Shown: piece after piece, positions 1 through 8,274 of the stretch
How the letters are laid out: every line of letters starts with the position of its first letter
How positions within the stretch are numbered: the first letter of the stretch is position 1
Origin: an uncultured Methylococcaceae bacterium
GTDB taxonomy: Bacteria > Pseudomonadota > Gammaproteobacteria > Methylococcales > Methylomonadaceae
Length of the DNA stretch: 46,735 nt
Reading direction: 5' to 3'
NCBI GenBank assembly: GCA_903866825.1
Contig: CAIPPE010000295.1
Coordinates: 1 to 46,735, forward strand
The notes under the pieces: model-generated
What the model was told of the DNA's origin: nothing
The model's database searches: none
What the model saw: the letters and a program-made list of their open reading frames with translations, nothing else
Program-made: the position numbers and the translations under genes

Positions 1-403
1 CGATACTGGCCAGCCAGCCCAGGCCCGATTCCATCCTCGCTTTTTCTTTCTGCAATTGTTGACGCATAGCCCGTTCGATTAGGGCATGCCAGGCAGCAAA
101 GTGTTCCAGGGTATGCGCCTTAGTCAGACTTTTAGCCCGTGAATAAGTTTGCCAACCGACGGTTAAGATTCGTCCGGCCTGATCCACCAAAGGGTTTTGA
201 AGATCGCTGTCGATGGCATCCAGTGTTTCCAAAGTAATTGTGCCACTCAAATGCTGCAGCAACTTATGATTACGGTAACGATGCCAGGTGATTTCACCGG
301 CCTTGAGCAGAATCACGCTCCAGGTGACAAGAGAAAAGCAACCCAACATATACAGGGTGCCGTCGACGATCGCTGTCTCGGATAAGCTAAAAAAATGGTC
401 CAT
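1..403 (-). CDS. exbB: ExbB/TolQ/MotA-family proton channel subunit (partial, N-terminal part)
   Basis: Open frame starting at ATG 403-401 and running off the left edge, about 134 codons visible. It begins MDHFFSLSETAIVDGTLYML, followed by a first membrane segment (about residues 14-34) and a long basic/helical cytoplasmic stretch. It ends in GLGWLASI, the point where ExbB/TolQ proteins enter the conserved second membrane segment. ExbB with ExbD forms the inner-membrane proton channel that energises TonB. It lies 37 bp downstream of tonB on the same strand, the usual tonB-exbB order, so exbD is expected beyond the window. A GAGAA stretch just upstream of the ATG may act as ribosome binding site. 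TolQ or a MotA relative is the alternative, but adjacency to tonB favours ExbB. Confidence 0.8.
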   Translation of the reverse strand, partial: MDHFFSLSETAIVDGTLYMLGCFSLVTWSVILLKAGEITWHRYRNHKLLQHLSGTITLETLDAIDSDLQNPLVDQAGRILTVGWQTYSRAKSLTKAHTLEHFAAWHALIERAMRQQLQKEKARMESGLGWLASI

Positions 404-440
404 AAAGTTCTCATTATTGTTGTTATAGTTGTTCAATTCA

Positions 441-1235
441 TTAATCCAGTTCAAAAACAATAGGCACAGTCGCCCAACTGGCTTCGGCGGTATCGCCACG
501 TTTAGCCGGTACAAAGCGCCATTGCTTAACCGCGTCCAAGGCTGACTCATCCAGGGTGTCATAACCGCTGGAACGCTGAATATTGACTTGTAAGGCTTTG
601 CCATCAGCCCCGACATACACCCGCAGTAACACCGTACCTTGCCAACTCCGTTGCCGTGCAGTCAATGGATAGTCCGGCTTGGGATTATTTAAATACGTGG
701 CATTACTCTCCGCCGGCATATAGGTGTCATTACGCGGTGCAGCCATTGCGTTGTGATTTATGGCTTGCGGGGTCGAAGTCATCGGTGGCGCACTGACGGG
801 TTCGGGTGCCTGCTTTCGTTCCTCGACTTGTTTAACCAACCGTTCCGATGGTTTTGCTTTCGGCTTAGGTTTGGGTTTAACCTTGGGCTTCTCTTGCTTG
901 GGCTTAACCACTTCCTTGGGCGGTTGCGGCGGTGCAACGGGTTGATTGACCACCGGTGATGGTGGCGCTGACAGCTCCATCGAAATCATGGGTAACGGTG
1001 CCGCCGCTGAAAACGGTAATGGCGCAGGCCGGGTGGAATACCAAAACAGCAAGCCGCCGTGCAATAAAGCCGCAACCAGCACCGCCGACGTAACCGCCAC
1101 AGAACGCCGCAAACGCTGCGGTGGTACCAGTGCTGAAACCAAAAACTGACTGGGGTCAGGAAAGCCCTGAGAGGTCTGCATAAAGGTGCGCAAACTGGCG
1201 GACTGAATCACCGAATGCCATAGACCCACCCTCAC
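441..1235 (-). CDS. tonB: Energy transducer TonB
   Basis: 264 aa from a GTG start; GGAGG lies a few bases upstream (1238-1246 area), which favours this start over the internal ATG at 1181. TonB spans the periplasm and passes proton-motive energy from ExbBD to outer-membrane receptors. Visible parts: cytoplasmic N-terminus, one membrane helix (about residues 46-66, VAVTSAVLVAALLHGGLLFW), a proline-rich spacer with Pro-Lys repeats (KPKVKPKPKPKAKP, about 114-128), and a C-terminal TonB domain (about 180-264) with the typical YPLTARQRSWQGTVLLRV and SALDAVKQWRFVPA. The roughly 45-residue cytoplasmic extension before the helix is longer than in E. coli TonB. It is followed by exbB and sits downstream of an RND pump and a TonB receptor, so it is probably dedicated to this iron-uptake block. 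Confidence 0.93.
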   Translation of the reverse strand: MRVGLWHSVIQSASLRTFMQTSQGFPDPSQFLVSALVPPQRLRRSVAVTSAVLVAALLHGGLLFWYSTRPAPLPFSAAAPLPMISMELSAPPSPVVNQPVAPPQPPKEVVKPKQEKPKVKPKPKPKAKPSERLVKQVEERKQAPEPVSAPPMTSTPQAINHNAMAAPRNDTYMPAESNATYLNNPKPDYPLTARQRSWQGTVLLRVYVGADGKALQVNIQRSSGYDTLDESALDAVKQWRFVPAKRGDTAEASWATVPIVFELD

Positions 1236-1326
1236 CTTCCCTCCGTTAGCTTAAAATTAGGTGCATCACGTTGGGTCTTTTTATTGGATGAGTTCATACG
1301 AGGTTGTCCTACCTTATCGATTATTA

Positions 1327-4300
1327 TTATTTTGTGGGACGTGCCAGAATCGCATAACACACGGGTGTTAGAATTAAACTGGCGGTCATGCCGATCAGTA
1401 AACCCGCCGATAGCGACAAGGTCATCGGGATCAGAAATTGTGCTTGCGGGCTGGTTTCTAGCAATGTGGGCAGAAAGCCGGCAAAGTTGGTTAAGAAGGC
1501 CAAAAATATGGCCCGAAAGCGGGAGCTACAGGCATCGGTAATTAAACGTTCAATCGGCTGATCGTCATCACCGTGTTGGCGGATATAATCCAGCAGTACC
1601 AGACTGTCATTGACCACCACCCCACTGGCGGCAATCATACCGACTAATGATTCCATCGACAGCGGCAAACCAAATGCCCAGTGCGCCAGCACTGCACCAC
1701 ACCAGGCAACCGGCGCTGCCAACAAAAAGATTACCGGTTTAGAGTACGACTTAAACGGCACCGCAATCAGTGCATAAATCACCAGCAAGGCCATCAGGGT
1801 GTTTTTGGCAAAAGCCGCCAGCATGGCTTCTTGCTCCAGCCGTACCTGACCGATTTTGACGGTTAAGCCGGGGAATGCATGTTGCAAAGCCGGTATCTGA
1901 CTGTGTTCCAGAGTCTCATACAGCGCATTGGCATCGGCCAAAGACGTATTAACACGAGCCTGTACTTTAAGCACCCGTTGCCGGTCTTCACGAACCAAGA
2001 GAGAATAACCCGGCGTTAACTGAATATCAGCCAAGTCACTTAATGGCGCTGTCGAACCATTTGGTAAGCGTATCGGTTGCTGTTTTAACTTATCCAGCGA
2101 TTGTCGTTGTTGCAAGGGATAACGCACCATCACCTTAACTTCGCTACGACCGCGTAAAAAACGCTGTACTTCATCCCCGTAATATCCGTGATGCACCTGT
2201 TCGGCCAGTTGCTCCAAACGCAAGCCCAATCGCTCGGCATTGGGCGTAAGACTGAGTTTAAGTTCGGGTTTACCCGGTTCACTGGAATCCACAACATCGT
2301 ACACACCCGGCAATGCCTGTAATTGTTGCTTGAGTTGTTCGGCGGCAGTCGGCAATAACTCACTATCGCTAGCCCCTAATAACAACTCGATGTCATAGGG
2401 GACATCGCCTTCTTTGTAGATAAAGTCAACTTTTCCACGTCCGATATCACCGATCCGCTCACGCCAGTCGCGAATAAAGTCTTCCACTTTCAGTCGTTGG
2501 CGACCCTCAGGCGAAAACTCCAGCCAGATTCCCGCACCGTGTTCAAAGATCATGGTTTCCACTCCGACAATGACACTGGTATCATCAGCATTATGTCCAG
2601 GCTTGCTGACACCATCCAGCTCGTCACGCAAACCGAACAAAGCCTGTTCAACCTTGGCGGCCAAGGCTTTGGCCTCACTATACGGCGCACTTTGTGGCAA
2701 CTGCATCGATACCCAAAAGCTATCTTTGGTAACGTCGGGATTAATTGAGTGCCTTACTGTATCACTCGCGACCAATGCCCCACAAAACACCACTAATCCC
2801 AGAAACAGCGAAACAGTTAAATACCGCCAGGCCATCGCCGTTTCCAGAAACGGCCGATACACCTGTTCGACAAAACAATCTAACTGGTCATTAATACGCT
2901 GTCTGATGCGCTGTAAACGGCTGGGATGATCAGTTGACTCTACATCGCTGACCAGATGCGAGGGCAAAATCAGCAAGGCTTCGATCAGTGAAAATACCAG
3001 GGTTAAAATCATGACCAGGCAAATCGGCTTCATCATTTGGCCGCCCCAACCGGGCAAGAACAAGCCGGGTAAAAACGCAACCAGTACAATTAATACCGAC
3101 AAAATCACCGGTAACGCCACATCCTGCACACCTTGAATAGTGGCCTGTAGCGGCGACAAGTTGTTTTCAACCTGGCGACTATGCACGCTCTCACCAATAA
3201 TAATGGCATCATCAACCAAGATTCCCATCGCCAGCAAGAAGCCAAACAAGGACAACATATTCAGGGATATATCCAAAGCCGGCATCAACCAGAATGCCCC
3301 CAGCACCGATGTAAAAATACCCACACCCGCCCACAGTGCCACCCGTACCCGCAAGAACAGCGACAACACCAGACACACCAACAAGAACCCGCTTAAACCA
3401 TCTTCCAGCAAGGTATCAATACGCTCATCATAAGCTTGCGAATCGTCCCACCAAGTGATTAGTCGCAGGCCCGGCGGTAATTGCTGGCGGATACGTTCCA
3501 CCGTCGCTTTAACTTGACGTGCCACCGCCACACTATCTTGAGTGGTATGCACTTCCCAGCCCTGCGCTATTTCACCGTTGTGATGCCATTCGGACAAACG
3601 TTCTTCCAGCCCTTCTTTAATCGTGGCTATTTGATCAAGTCGTACCCGATTGCCATTAGGTAAGGTTTTGATAATCAAACTACCCACAGCCTCGACATCT
3701 TTAGCCCGTTGATTCACCCGTAACAGCAATTCACCGTCGGGATTTTTAAGTAACCCGCCCGGAAAATCAACCGATGCTTTGCGTACCGCTTGTGCAACTT
3801 CATCCAGGGTCATCTGGTATTGACGCAACGTGTCCGGAGTTACCTCAATCGCTAATTCATAACCCATTTCACCGTAATTACGGGCCCTGCTGACTCCAGG
3901 GATGGCGGCCAGTTGTTGTTGAATCCGTTCACCAAAACTTTGGAGGGTAAAAGCATCGGTATTACCGTGTAAGGCCACCCAGATCACCCCATCATCTTCG
4001 TTACGATCAGCGGGCAGCACCTGAATTTTTTCCAGTAGCTTGGGCAATTTGGCAAGTCCTTGTACCTTGCTTTGCACACTGGCCATGACTTGTTCGCGGG
4101 TAACCTCGGGCAAAATCTCTACCTCGATTCGGCAATCATCACCCCGCATCTCACTGTGTAAATGCTTAATGCCGGGAATATCAACAATGGCTTCTTCAAT
4201 GGGTATGCACACTGACTCCTCAACTTCTGCCGTCCCTGCGCCAGGGTATTGGGTATTAACGACAATCTGATGAGGATTAAAACGGGGAAAGACTTCCTTA

Positions 4301-4419
4301 TCAACATCGGCAATGCCCAACACACCGCCGCTCATAATCAGCAGCATTAACAAATTGGCCGCCACTGGATTGGACGCAAACCAGGCGAGCAGGTTTCCTG
4401 TACGAATGCGCTTAGTCAT
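1327..4419 (-). CDS. RND-family efflux transporter permease
   Basis: 1030 aa, the usual length for AcrB/MexB-type pumps. Inner-membrane trimer that exports substrates using the proton gradient through an adaptor and an outer-membrane channel. Seen: N-terminal helix (about 18-36), a large periplasmic porter domain, then a membrane block with the proton-relay Asp-Asp pair in GILVDDAIIIGE (about residue 400), and the second half with the TM10 lysine in VPFKSYSKP. ATG 4419 overlaps the adaptor stop by 8 bp, so the two are translationally coupled. Substrate cannot be read from sequence. Position between a TonB receptor and tonB suggests export of a siderophore or related metabolite (inference); a general drug pump is the alternative. 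Confidence 0.93.
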   Translation of the reverse strand: MTKRIRTGNLLAWFASNPVAANLLMLLIMSGGVLGIADVDKEVFPRFNPHQIVVNTQYPGAGTAEVEESVCIPIEEAIVDIPGIKHLHSEMRGDDCRIEVEILPEVTREQVMASVQSKVQGLAKLPKLLEKIQVLPADRNEDDGVIWVALHGNTDAFTLQSFGERIQQQLAAIPGVSRARNYGEMGYELAIEVTPDTLRQYQMTLDEVAQAVRKASVDFPGGLLKNPDGELLLRVNQRAKDVEAVGSLIIKTLPNGNRVRLDQIATIKEGLEERLSEWHHNGEIAQGWEVHTTQDSVAVARQVKATVERIRQQLPPGLRLITWWDDSQAYDERIDTLLEDGLSGFLLVCLVLSLFLRVRVALWAGVGIFTSVLGAFWLMPALDISLNMLSLFGFLLAMGILVDDAIIIGESVHSRQVENNLSPLQATIQGVQDVALPVILSVLIVLVAFLPGLFLPGWGGQMMKPICLVMILTLVFSLIEALLILPSHLVSDVESTDHPSRLQRIRQRINDQLDCFVEQVYRPFLETAMAWRYLTVSLFLGLVVFCGALVASDTVRHSINPDVTKDSFWVSMQLPQSAPYSEAKALAAKVEQALFGLRDELDGVSKPGHNADDTSVIVGVETMIFEHGAGIWLEFSPEGRQRLKVEDFIRDWRERIGDIGRGKVDFIYKEGDVPYDIELLLGASDSELLPTAAEQLKQQLQALPGVYDVVDSSEPGKPELKLSLTPNAERLGLRLEQLAEQVHHGYYGDEVQRFLRGRSEVKVMVRYPLQQRQSLDKLKQQPIRLPNGSTAPLSDLADIQLTPGYSLLVREDRQRVLKVQARVNTSLADANALYETLEHSQIPALQHAFPGLTVKIGQVRLEQEAMLAAFAKNTLMALLVIYALIAVPFKSYSKPVIFLLAAPVAWCGAVLAHWAFGLPLSMESLVGMIAASGVVVNDSLVLLDYIRQHGDDDQPIERLITDACSSRFRAIFLAFLTNFAGFLPTLLETSPQAQFLIPMTLSLSAGLLIGMTASLILTPVCYAILARPTK

Positions 4420-5575
4420 TCAGTACCTTCACCGTGGTGCCATTAATAGCCATCGGCAATTCGGATACCACCACACGCTCACCCGGTTTTAGTCCCGATT
4501 CAACAATAACCGCGTCCGAATCACTGCATAATACCTGGACGGTGCGTATTTCCAGTTTTTGTTCGGCATTAACCAGCTTCACCGTCTGCAGGGAACTGAT
4601 CGCATTGCGTGGCAAACGATAAACATTAGCTCGTTCAGTGCCTTCAATTTCAGCGTGAACAAACAAACCTTTTATCAAGGGCGGACGCTGAGCAACCGGC
4701 AGCACCGGATTAAGCACTTGAGCGACCCAATACCATTGGCCGCTGTCTTCGGAGAGGGCGGCTTCACTACGAACAATATGCCCCAGCCATTGATATGAGT
4801 GCCCACCCAAATCAGCAGTTACCGTCACTTTAGGCCACTGTCTGACATCGACAGGTGATAACGCCAACGGCAGATTCAGGAACGTCAGTTGTTCGGTACT
4901 GATCGGCAAACGGATTTCGGCCACGTCGCTGGCGTAAATTCGCGCTACAACCGCTCCTACCACTATAAACTGACCCACACCGGCCTGTTTGCTTAATACC
5001 CGTCCGGTAAACGGTGCCCGCAACTCGCAGCGACTGCGATTAAGTTGTGCTTTGGCTAAATCGGCCTGTGCAGCTTGCAACTTAGCCTCTGCTTCTGCCA
5101 GTTGTGGTTTGCGCAAGGCCAGCGAACTGGCCTCACCTTCGCCAAGCGCTTGCCATTCATGCCGGGCCTGTTCGACTTGCGCTTGCTCGGAAATTAATAC
5201 CCGTTTGGCTTCGGCGATTTTGGCCTGGGCCGCCGTTATCGCGTAATCGTAATCACGCGGGTCTATCGTTAACAACAAGTCATTGACCTTAAAAAAGCCA
5301 CCCGCCACCAAAGCCGGATGCATTTGCACCACTTTACCAGCCACTTCACTGACCAGATCAATTTCCTCGCGCGGCGACACCACGCCTTGAGAATACACAT
5401 TCAGACGCACGCTTTGGGGCTGAACGCGCAGCACGTTAACGTCAGGAATAGTGGCAGTGCTATTTTGAGGTGCGGGTTGAGTTCGCAAGGCAAATACTAT
5501 CCAACTGGCTACGCCAGCCAACACCAAAACAGCGAGAGGTAACAGAACTTTGAGGGATATAACGGGTTGCTTCAT
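4412..5575 (-). CDS. RND efflux periplasmic adaptor (membrane fusion protein)
   Basis: 387 aa HlyD/AcrA-type adaptor joining the RND pump to the outer-membrane channel. Residues 9-29 form an N-terminal membrane anchor without an obvious lipobox. The rest shows the family order: first lipoyl half (about 68-105, VAGKVVQMHPALVAGGFFKV), an Ala/Gln/Glu-rich coiled-coil hairpin (about 112-180), second lipoyl half with LRAPFTGRVLSKQAGVGQFI, then beta-barrel and membrane-proximal domains ending in GLKPGERVVVSELPMAINGT. Overlaps the TolC-like gene by 4 bp upstream and the pump gene by 8 bp downstream, so the three form one operon. Confidence 0.92.
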   Translation of the reverse strand: MKQPVISLKVLLPLAVLVLAGVASWIVFALRTQPAPQNSTATIPDVNVLRVQPQSVRLNVYSQGVVSPREEIDLVSEVAGKVVQMHPALVAGGFFKVNDLLLTIDPRDYDYAITAAQAKIAEAKRVLISEQAQVEQARHEWQALGEGEASSLALRKPQLAEAEAKLQAAQADLAKAQLNRSRCELRAPFTGRVLSKQAGVGQFIVVGAVVARIYASDVAEIRLPISTEQLTFLNLPLALSPVDVRQWPKVTVTADLGGHSYQWLGHIVRSEAALSEDSGQWYWVAQVLNPVLPVAQRPPLIKGLFVHAEIEGTERANVYRLPRNAISSLQTVKLVNAEQKLEIRTVQVLCSDSDAVIVESGLKPGERVVVSELPMAINGTTVKVLND

Positions 5576-6951
5576 ACGGGGCCACCCAAGGCCAAATACA
5601 GACTGATCCGGTTAGTCAGCAATTGCCGCTGCACCGCCAGATGGGCACTTTGTGCATTTAACGTACTGCGGTAACTATCCAGCAAGGTTAAAATCTCGAT
5701 TAAGCCTTGCTGATAAGCATAGACCGCCAATTTACGACTGGCTTCGGTTTGCGATACCGCTTCTTGTAATGCCTGTTCCTGTTTTCGCAAGTGGCTTTCG
5801 GCAGCCAAGGTTTGCTCCACTTCACGAAATGCATTTAAGGCCACACTTTGATATTGATTATAGGCTTCCTCGACATTGGCTTGTTTAAGACGAATATCGG
5901 CCTGTAAGCGCCCCCCGGTAAACACCGGCTGTGCCAAACCGGCAGCCAGATTCCAGGCGGCAGCACGCGGATCGATGACTTCCATGAGGGCCGGACTACT
6001 GGCTCCACCGGCAGCGGTTAAGGTAATGCGGGGTAACAAGGCTTTTTGGGCGCTATTCAAACGGGCATCCATCGCACGGCAACGTTTAAATGCGGCAAGC
6101 AGATCCGGGCGGCGTTCTAGCAATTCAGCGGGTAAACCTGCCGCCAAGCTTGCAGGTGGCGCTGGTAGTTTATCGGCTGCTGGCAAGCGAGTATCTGGAT
6201 ACTGACCTAATAAGGCTTGTAAACGCCGTTGTAGTATTTGCACGTTATTTTGATTCTGCGCCAATTGCGCCTGCGCGTTCGCCACATCCGTCAGCACCAG
6301 ACGTAAATCCAGCCCCCGGGTCAGACCTTTATTAAAACGTCCCCGTACCAAATCAACAATCACGCCTCTATCCTTAACCGACTGTTCGGCCACACGACTT
6401 TGTAAGTCGGCTTCAGTGATCTCAAAATAGGTTTGCGCAATCCGTGCCGCCAGCGACAAACGCACCGCCTGATAATCTTCAATAGCCGCTTCTGCCTCTT
6501 GGCCTGCGGCTTGTTGCGTGGTTTTAATACGTCCCCAGATATCCAGCTCCCAACTGAGTGCAAACAACGCTGTAAAAGCGCTGCTTTCGCCATTAACGAC
6601 ATCCTGACTGCTTTGGTAACCCGGTGCAAACGCTAATTGCGGCAATCGGCCTGCGCCTGCGATAACGGCCTGCTCACGGGCAGCATCCACACGCGCAGCG
6701 GCAGCTTTAAGATCAAAATTTGCCATGAGTCCTTGCTGAACCAGTATAGATAGCTGCGGATTATTAAACGTTTTTAACCAACCGCTAAAAGCGTTATCGG
6801 CAGCAGGATACTGACTCGTCCACTGTGATGGTCTTGCAAATACCAAGGTATTAGCATCACGCACAGGGGGTGCAGAGCAGGCACTTAGCAAGAAAACTGC
6901 GAGTAGCCAAACATGACAAATTATTAAAGTGGAGAATTGTGTCTGTATCAA
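5572..6951 (-). CDS. TolC/NodT-family outer membrane factor lipoprotein
   Basis: 459 aa outer-membrane channel of the tripartite RND system. A lipoprotein signal is visible (hydrophobic stretch about 8-22 ending in the lipobox LLSAC), followed by two repeated OEP halves rich in long helices, with NodT-type motifs such as SWELDIWGRI, LPAELLERRPDLLAAF and AYNQYQSVALNAFREVE. No ATG precedes the signal peptide; the only start that keeps it is TTG at 6951, an unusual start with a weak ribosome binding site. The 3' end overlaps the adaptor start by 4 bp. It lies 30 bp after the PepSY gene stop, so it may be cotranscribed with the iron-uptake genes upstream. Confidence 0.9.
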   Translation of the reverse strand: MIQTQFSTLIICHVWLLAVFLLSACSAPPVRDANTLVFARPSQWTSQYPAADNAFSGWLKTFNNPQLSILVQQGLMANFDLKAAAARVDAAREQAVIAGAGRLPQLAFAPGYQSSQDVVNGESSAFTALFALSWELDIWGRIKTTQQAAGQEAEAAIEDYQAVRLSLAARIAQTYFEITEADLQSRVAEQSVKDRGVIVDLVRGRFNKGLTRGLDLRLVLTDVANAQAQLAQNQNNVQILQRRLQALLGQYPDTRLPAADKLPAPPASLAAGLPAELLERRPDLLAAFKRCRAMDARLNSAQKALLPRITLTAAGGASSPALMEVIDPRAAAWNLAAGLAQPVFTGGRLQADIRLKQANVEEAYNQYQSVALNAFREVEQTLAAESHLRKQEQALQEAVSQTEASRKLAVYAYQQGLIEILTLLDSYRSTLNAQSAHLAVQRQLLTNRISLYLALGGPV

Positions 6952-6981
6952 GGATGTAAACCTAATCTGGCCTGTTCATAA

Positions 6982-8175
6982 CTATTTTGTTGTTTGCGCA
7001 TACAATTGATGATGTTTTGCAGCACGGCGCTTTTGCCGCCAACGAATAAAGCCCGTCACATAGAGAACTGTGGGTATGAGTCCTGATATTAAAATAATCA
7101 TTTGTCCGGTAAAGCCAAAAGCCTCACCGGTGTGAAGCGGGTAAATCCATTCTATAAACAAATCACCTACACTACGGTTACGTTGTTCTACTTCATGAAT
7201 TATGTTTCCGCTATATTGATCAATCCAAAGGCGTCGATAAGGGGATTTTTGATTAACTTCACCGATTTCAGCCTTGCCGACAACATATACCCCCTGTTCG
7301 TTATTGGGAAAAGCAATCCAACGATAATCTCCCTCTGGAAATCGTGTATCGGTAATAGCAACAACCTGCTCTAAATTGATTGTCTTTTTGTCGCTGACAA
7401 AAGTGGCACTCTGAAACTCCGGCCAAGGCAAAGACACCGGCGAAAAAACACCGACCAAGCTCCTGCCATAGTCAGGAAAGATCAAATAAATGCCAGACGC
7501 AATTAAAAATAACAACACAAACGAACTATAAAACCCGAAGGTTTTGTGTAAATCGAAAGTAAGTCGTTCTGTACTGGAAGGATATTTAATCGCTAGTGAT
7601 TTTTTTAGCTTGCCTGGACTAGGCCACCATAAAACCAAACCGGTTATAACGGAAAACAATAGCCCTATTCCTATAAAACCGACTATATTCATACCGGTTG
7701 AGGCTAGTCCTAAGGAATAGTGTAAACGTAGAACAAAATCTTTAAATGGATTGCGCCATATCCGCTTAAAATCAATTAATAAGCGTTCACCAGTTACCTC
7801 AGCCGTGTAAGGATTAATGAATATTTGATGTCTTTCCTGATAGCTTGCCTTCGGTGATGGCTGCTCAAACCAGAGATCAAATGCTAAACCTGAATGCCTC
7901 GGAAAACCCAAGCTGATAACCTTGCCATTGCTGGGCAAGGCTTTCAGGCCGGATGCAACAATCGTATTCAGTGGTAAATAGCTATTGTGTTCTTTGGAAG
8001 TAGGAACCGTCATGAGTCTGGGATTAAGCCACTCATCCAGCGGAAGTTCAAAAGCCAGTAAGCAACCAGTGAGTCCAATCAATACGAATATTGCTCCTGC
8101 AAACAGCCCAAGATACAAATGTACCTTGAGCCACAATTTACGACGACTTTTTAGACTCAGTAACAACATAATCAT
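6982..8175 (-). CDS. PepSY-associated transmembrane protein (possible ferric-siderophore reductase)
   Basis: 397 aa inner-membrane protein of the PepSY_TM family. Membrane helices are visible at about 13-40 (LKVHLYLGLFAGAIFVLIGL), 150-180 (GLASTGMNIVGFIGIGLLFSVITGLVLWW), 212-233 and 355-380. Conserved histidines near helix ends (H20, RLHYSLG, DLHKTFGFYSS, PLHTGEAFG) are the candidates for haem or metal coordination. Family members often lie beside TonB-dependent receptors, and some (for example FoxB/PiuB-like proteins) have been linked to iron release from siderophores. It starts 100 bp after the receptor stop, in the same direction. Reductase activity is inferred from family and context. Confidence 0.85.
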   Translation of the reverse strand: MIMLLLSLKSRRKLWLKVHLYLGLFAGAIFVLIGLTGCLLAFELPLDEWLNPRLMTVPTSKEHNSYLPLNTIVASGLKALPSNGKVISLGFPRHSGLAFDLWFEQPSPKASYQERHQIFINPYTAEVTGERLLIDFKRIWRNPFKDFVLRLHYSLGLASTGMNIVGFIGIGLLFSVITGLVLWWPSPGKLKKSLAIKYPSSTERLTFDLHKTFGFYSSFVLLFLIASGIYLIFPDYGRSLVGVFSPVSLPWPEFQSATFVSDKKTINLEQVVAITDTRFPEGDYRWIAFPNNEQGVYVVGKAEIGEVNQKSPYRRLWIDQYSGNIIHEVEQRNRSVGDLFIEWIYPLHTGEAFGFTGQMIILISGLIPTVLYVTGFIRWRQKRRAAKHHQLYAQTTK

Positions 8176-8274
8176 AAACTTTGCATATAAAACATCGAAA
8201 AGTTAATTTAGCCTCAACAAATCTCGTTAGTTTATATTCGAGTTACCAGTATGGTAGAAACCCAACTCATCACG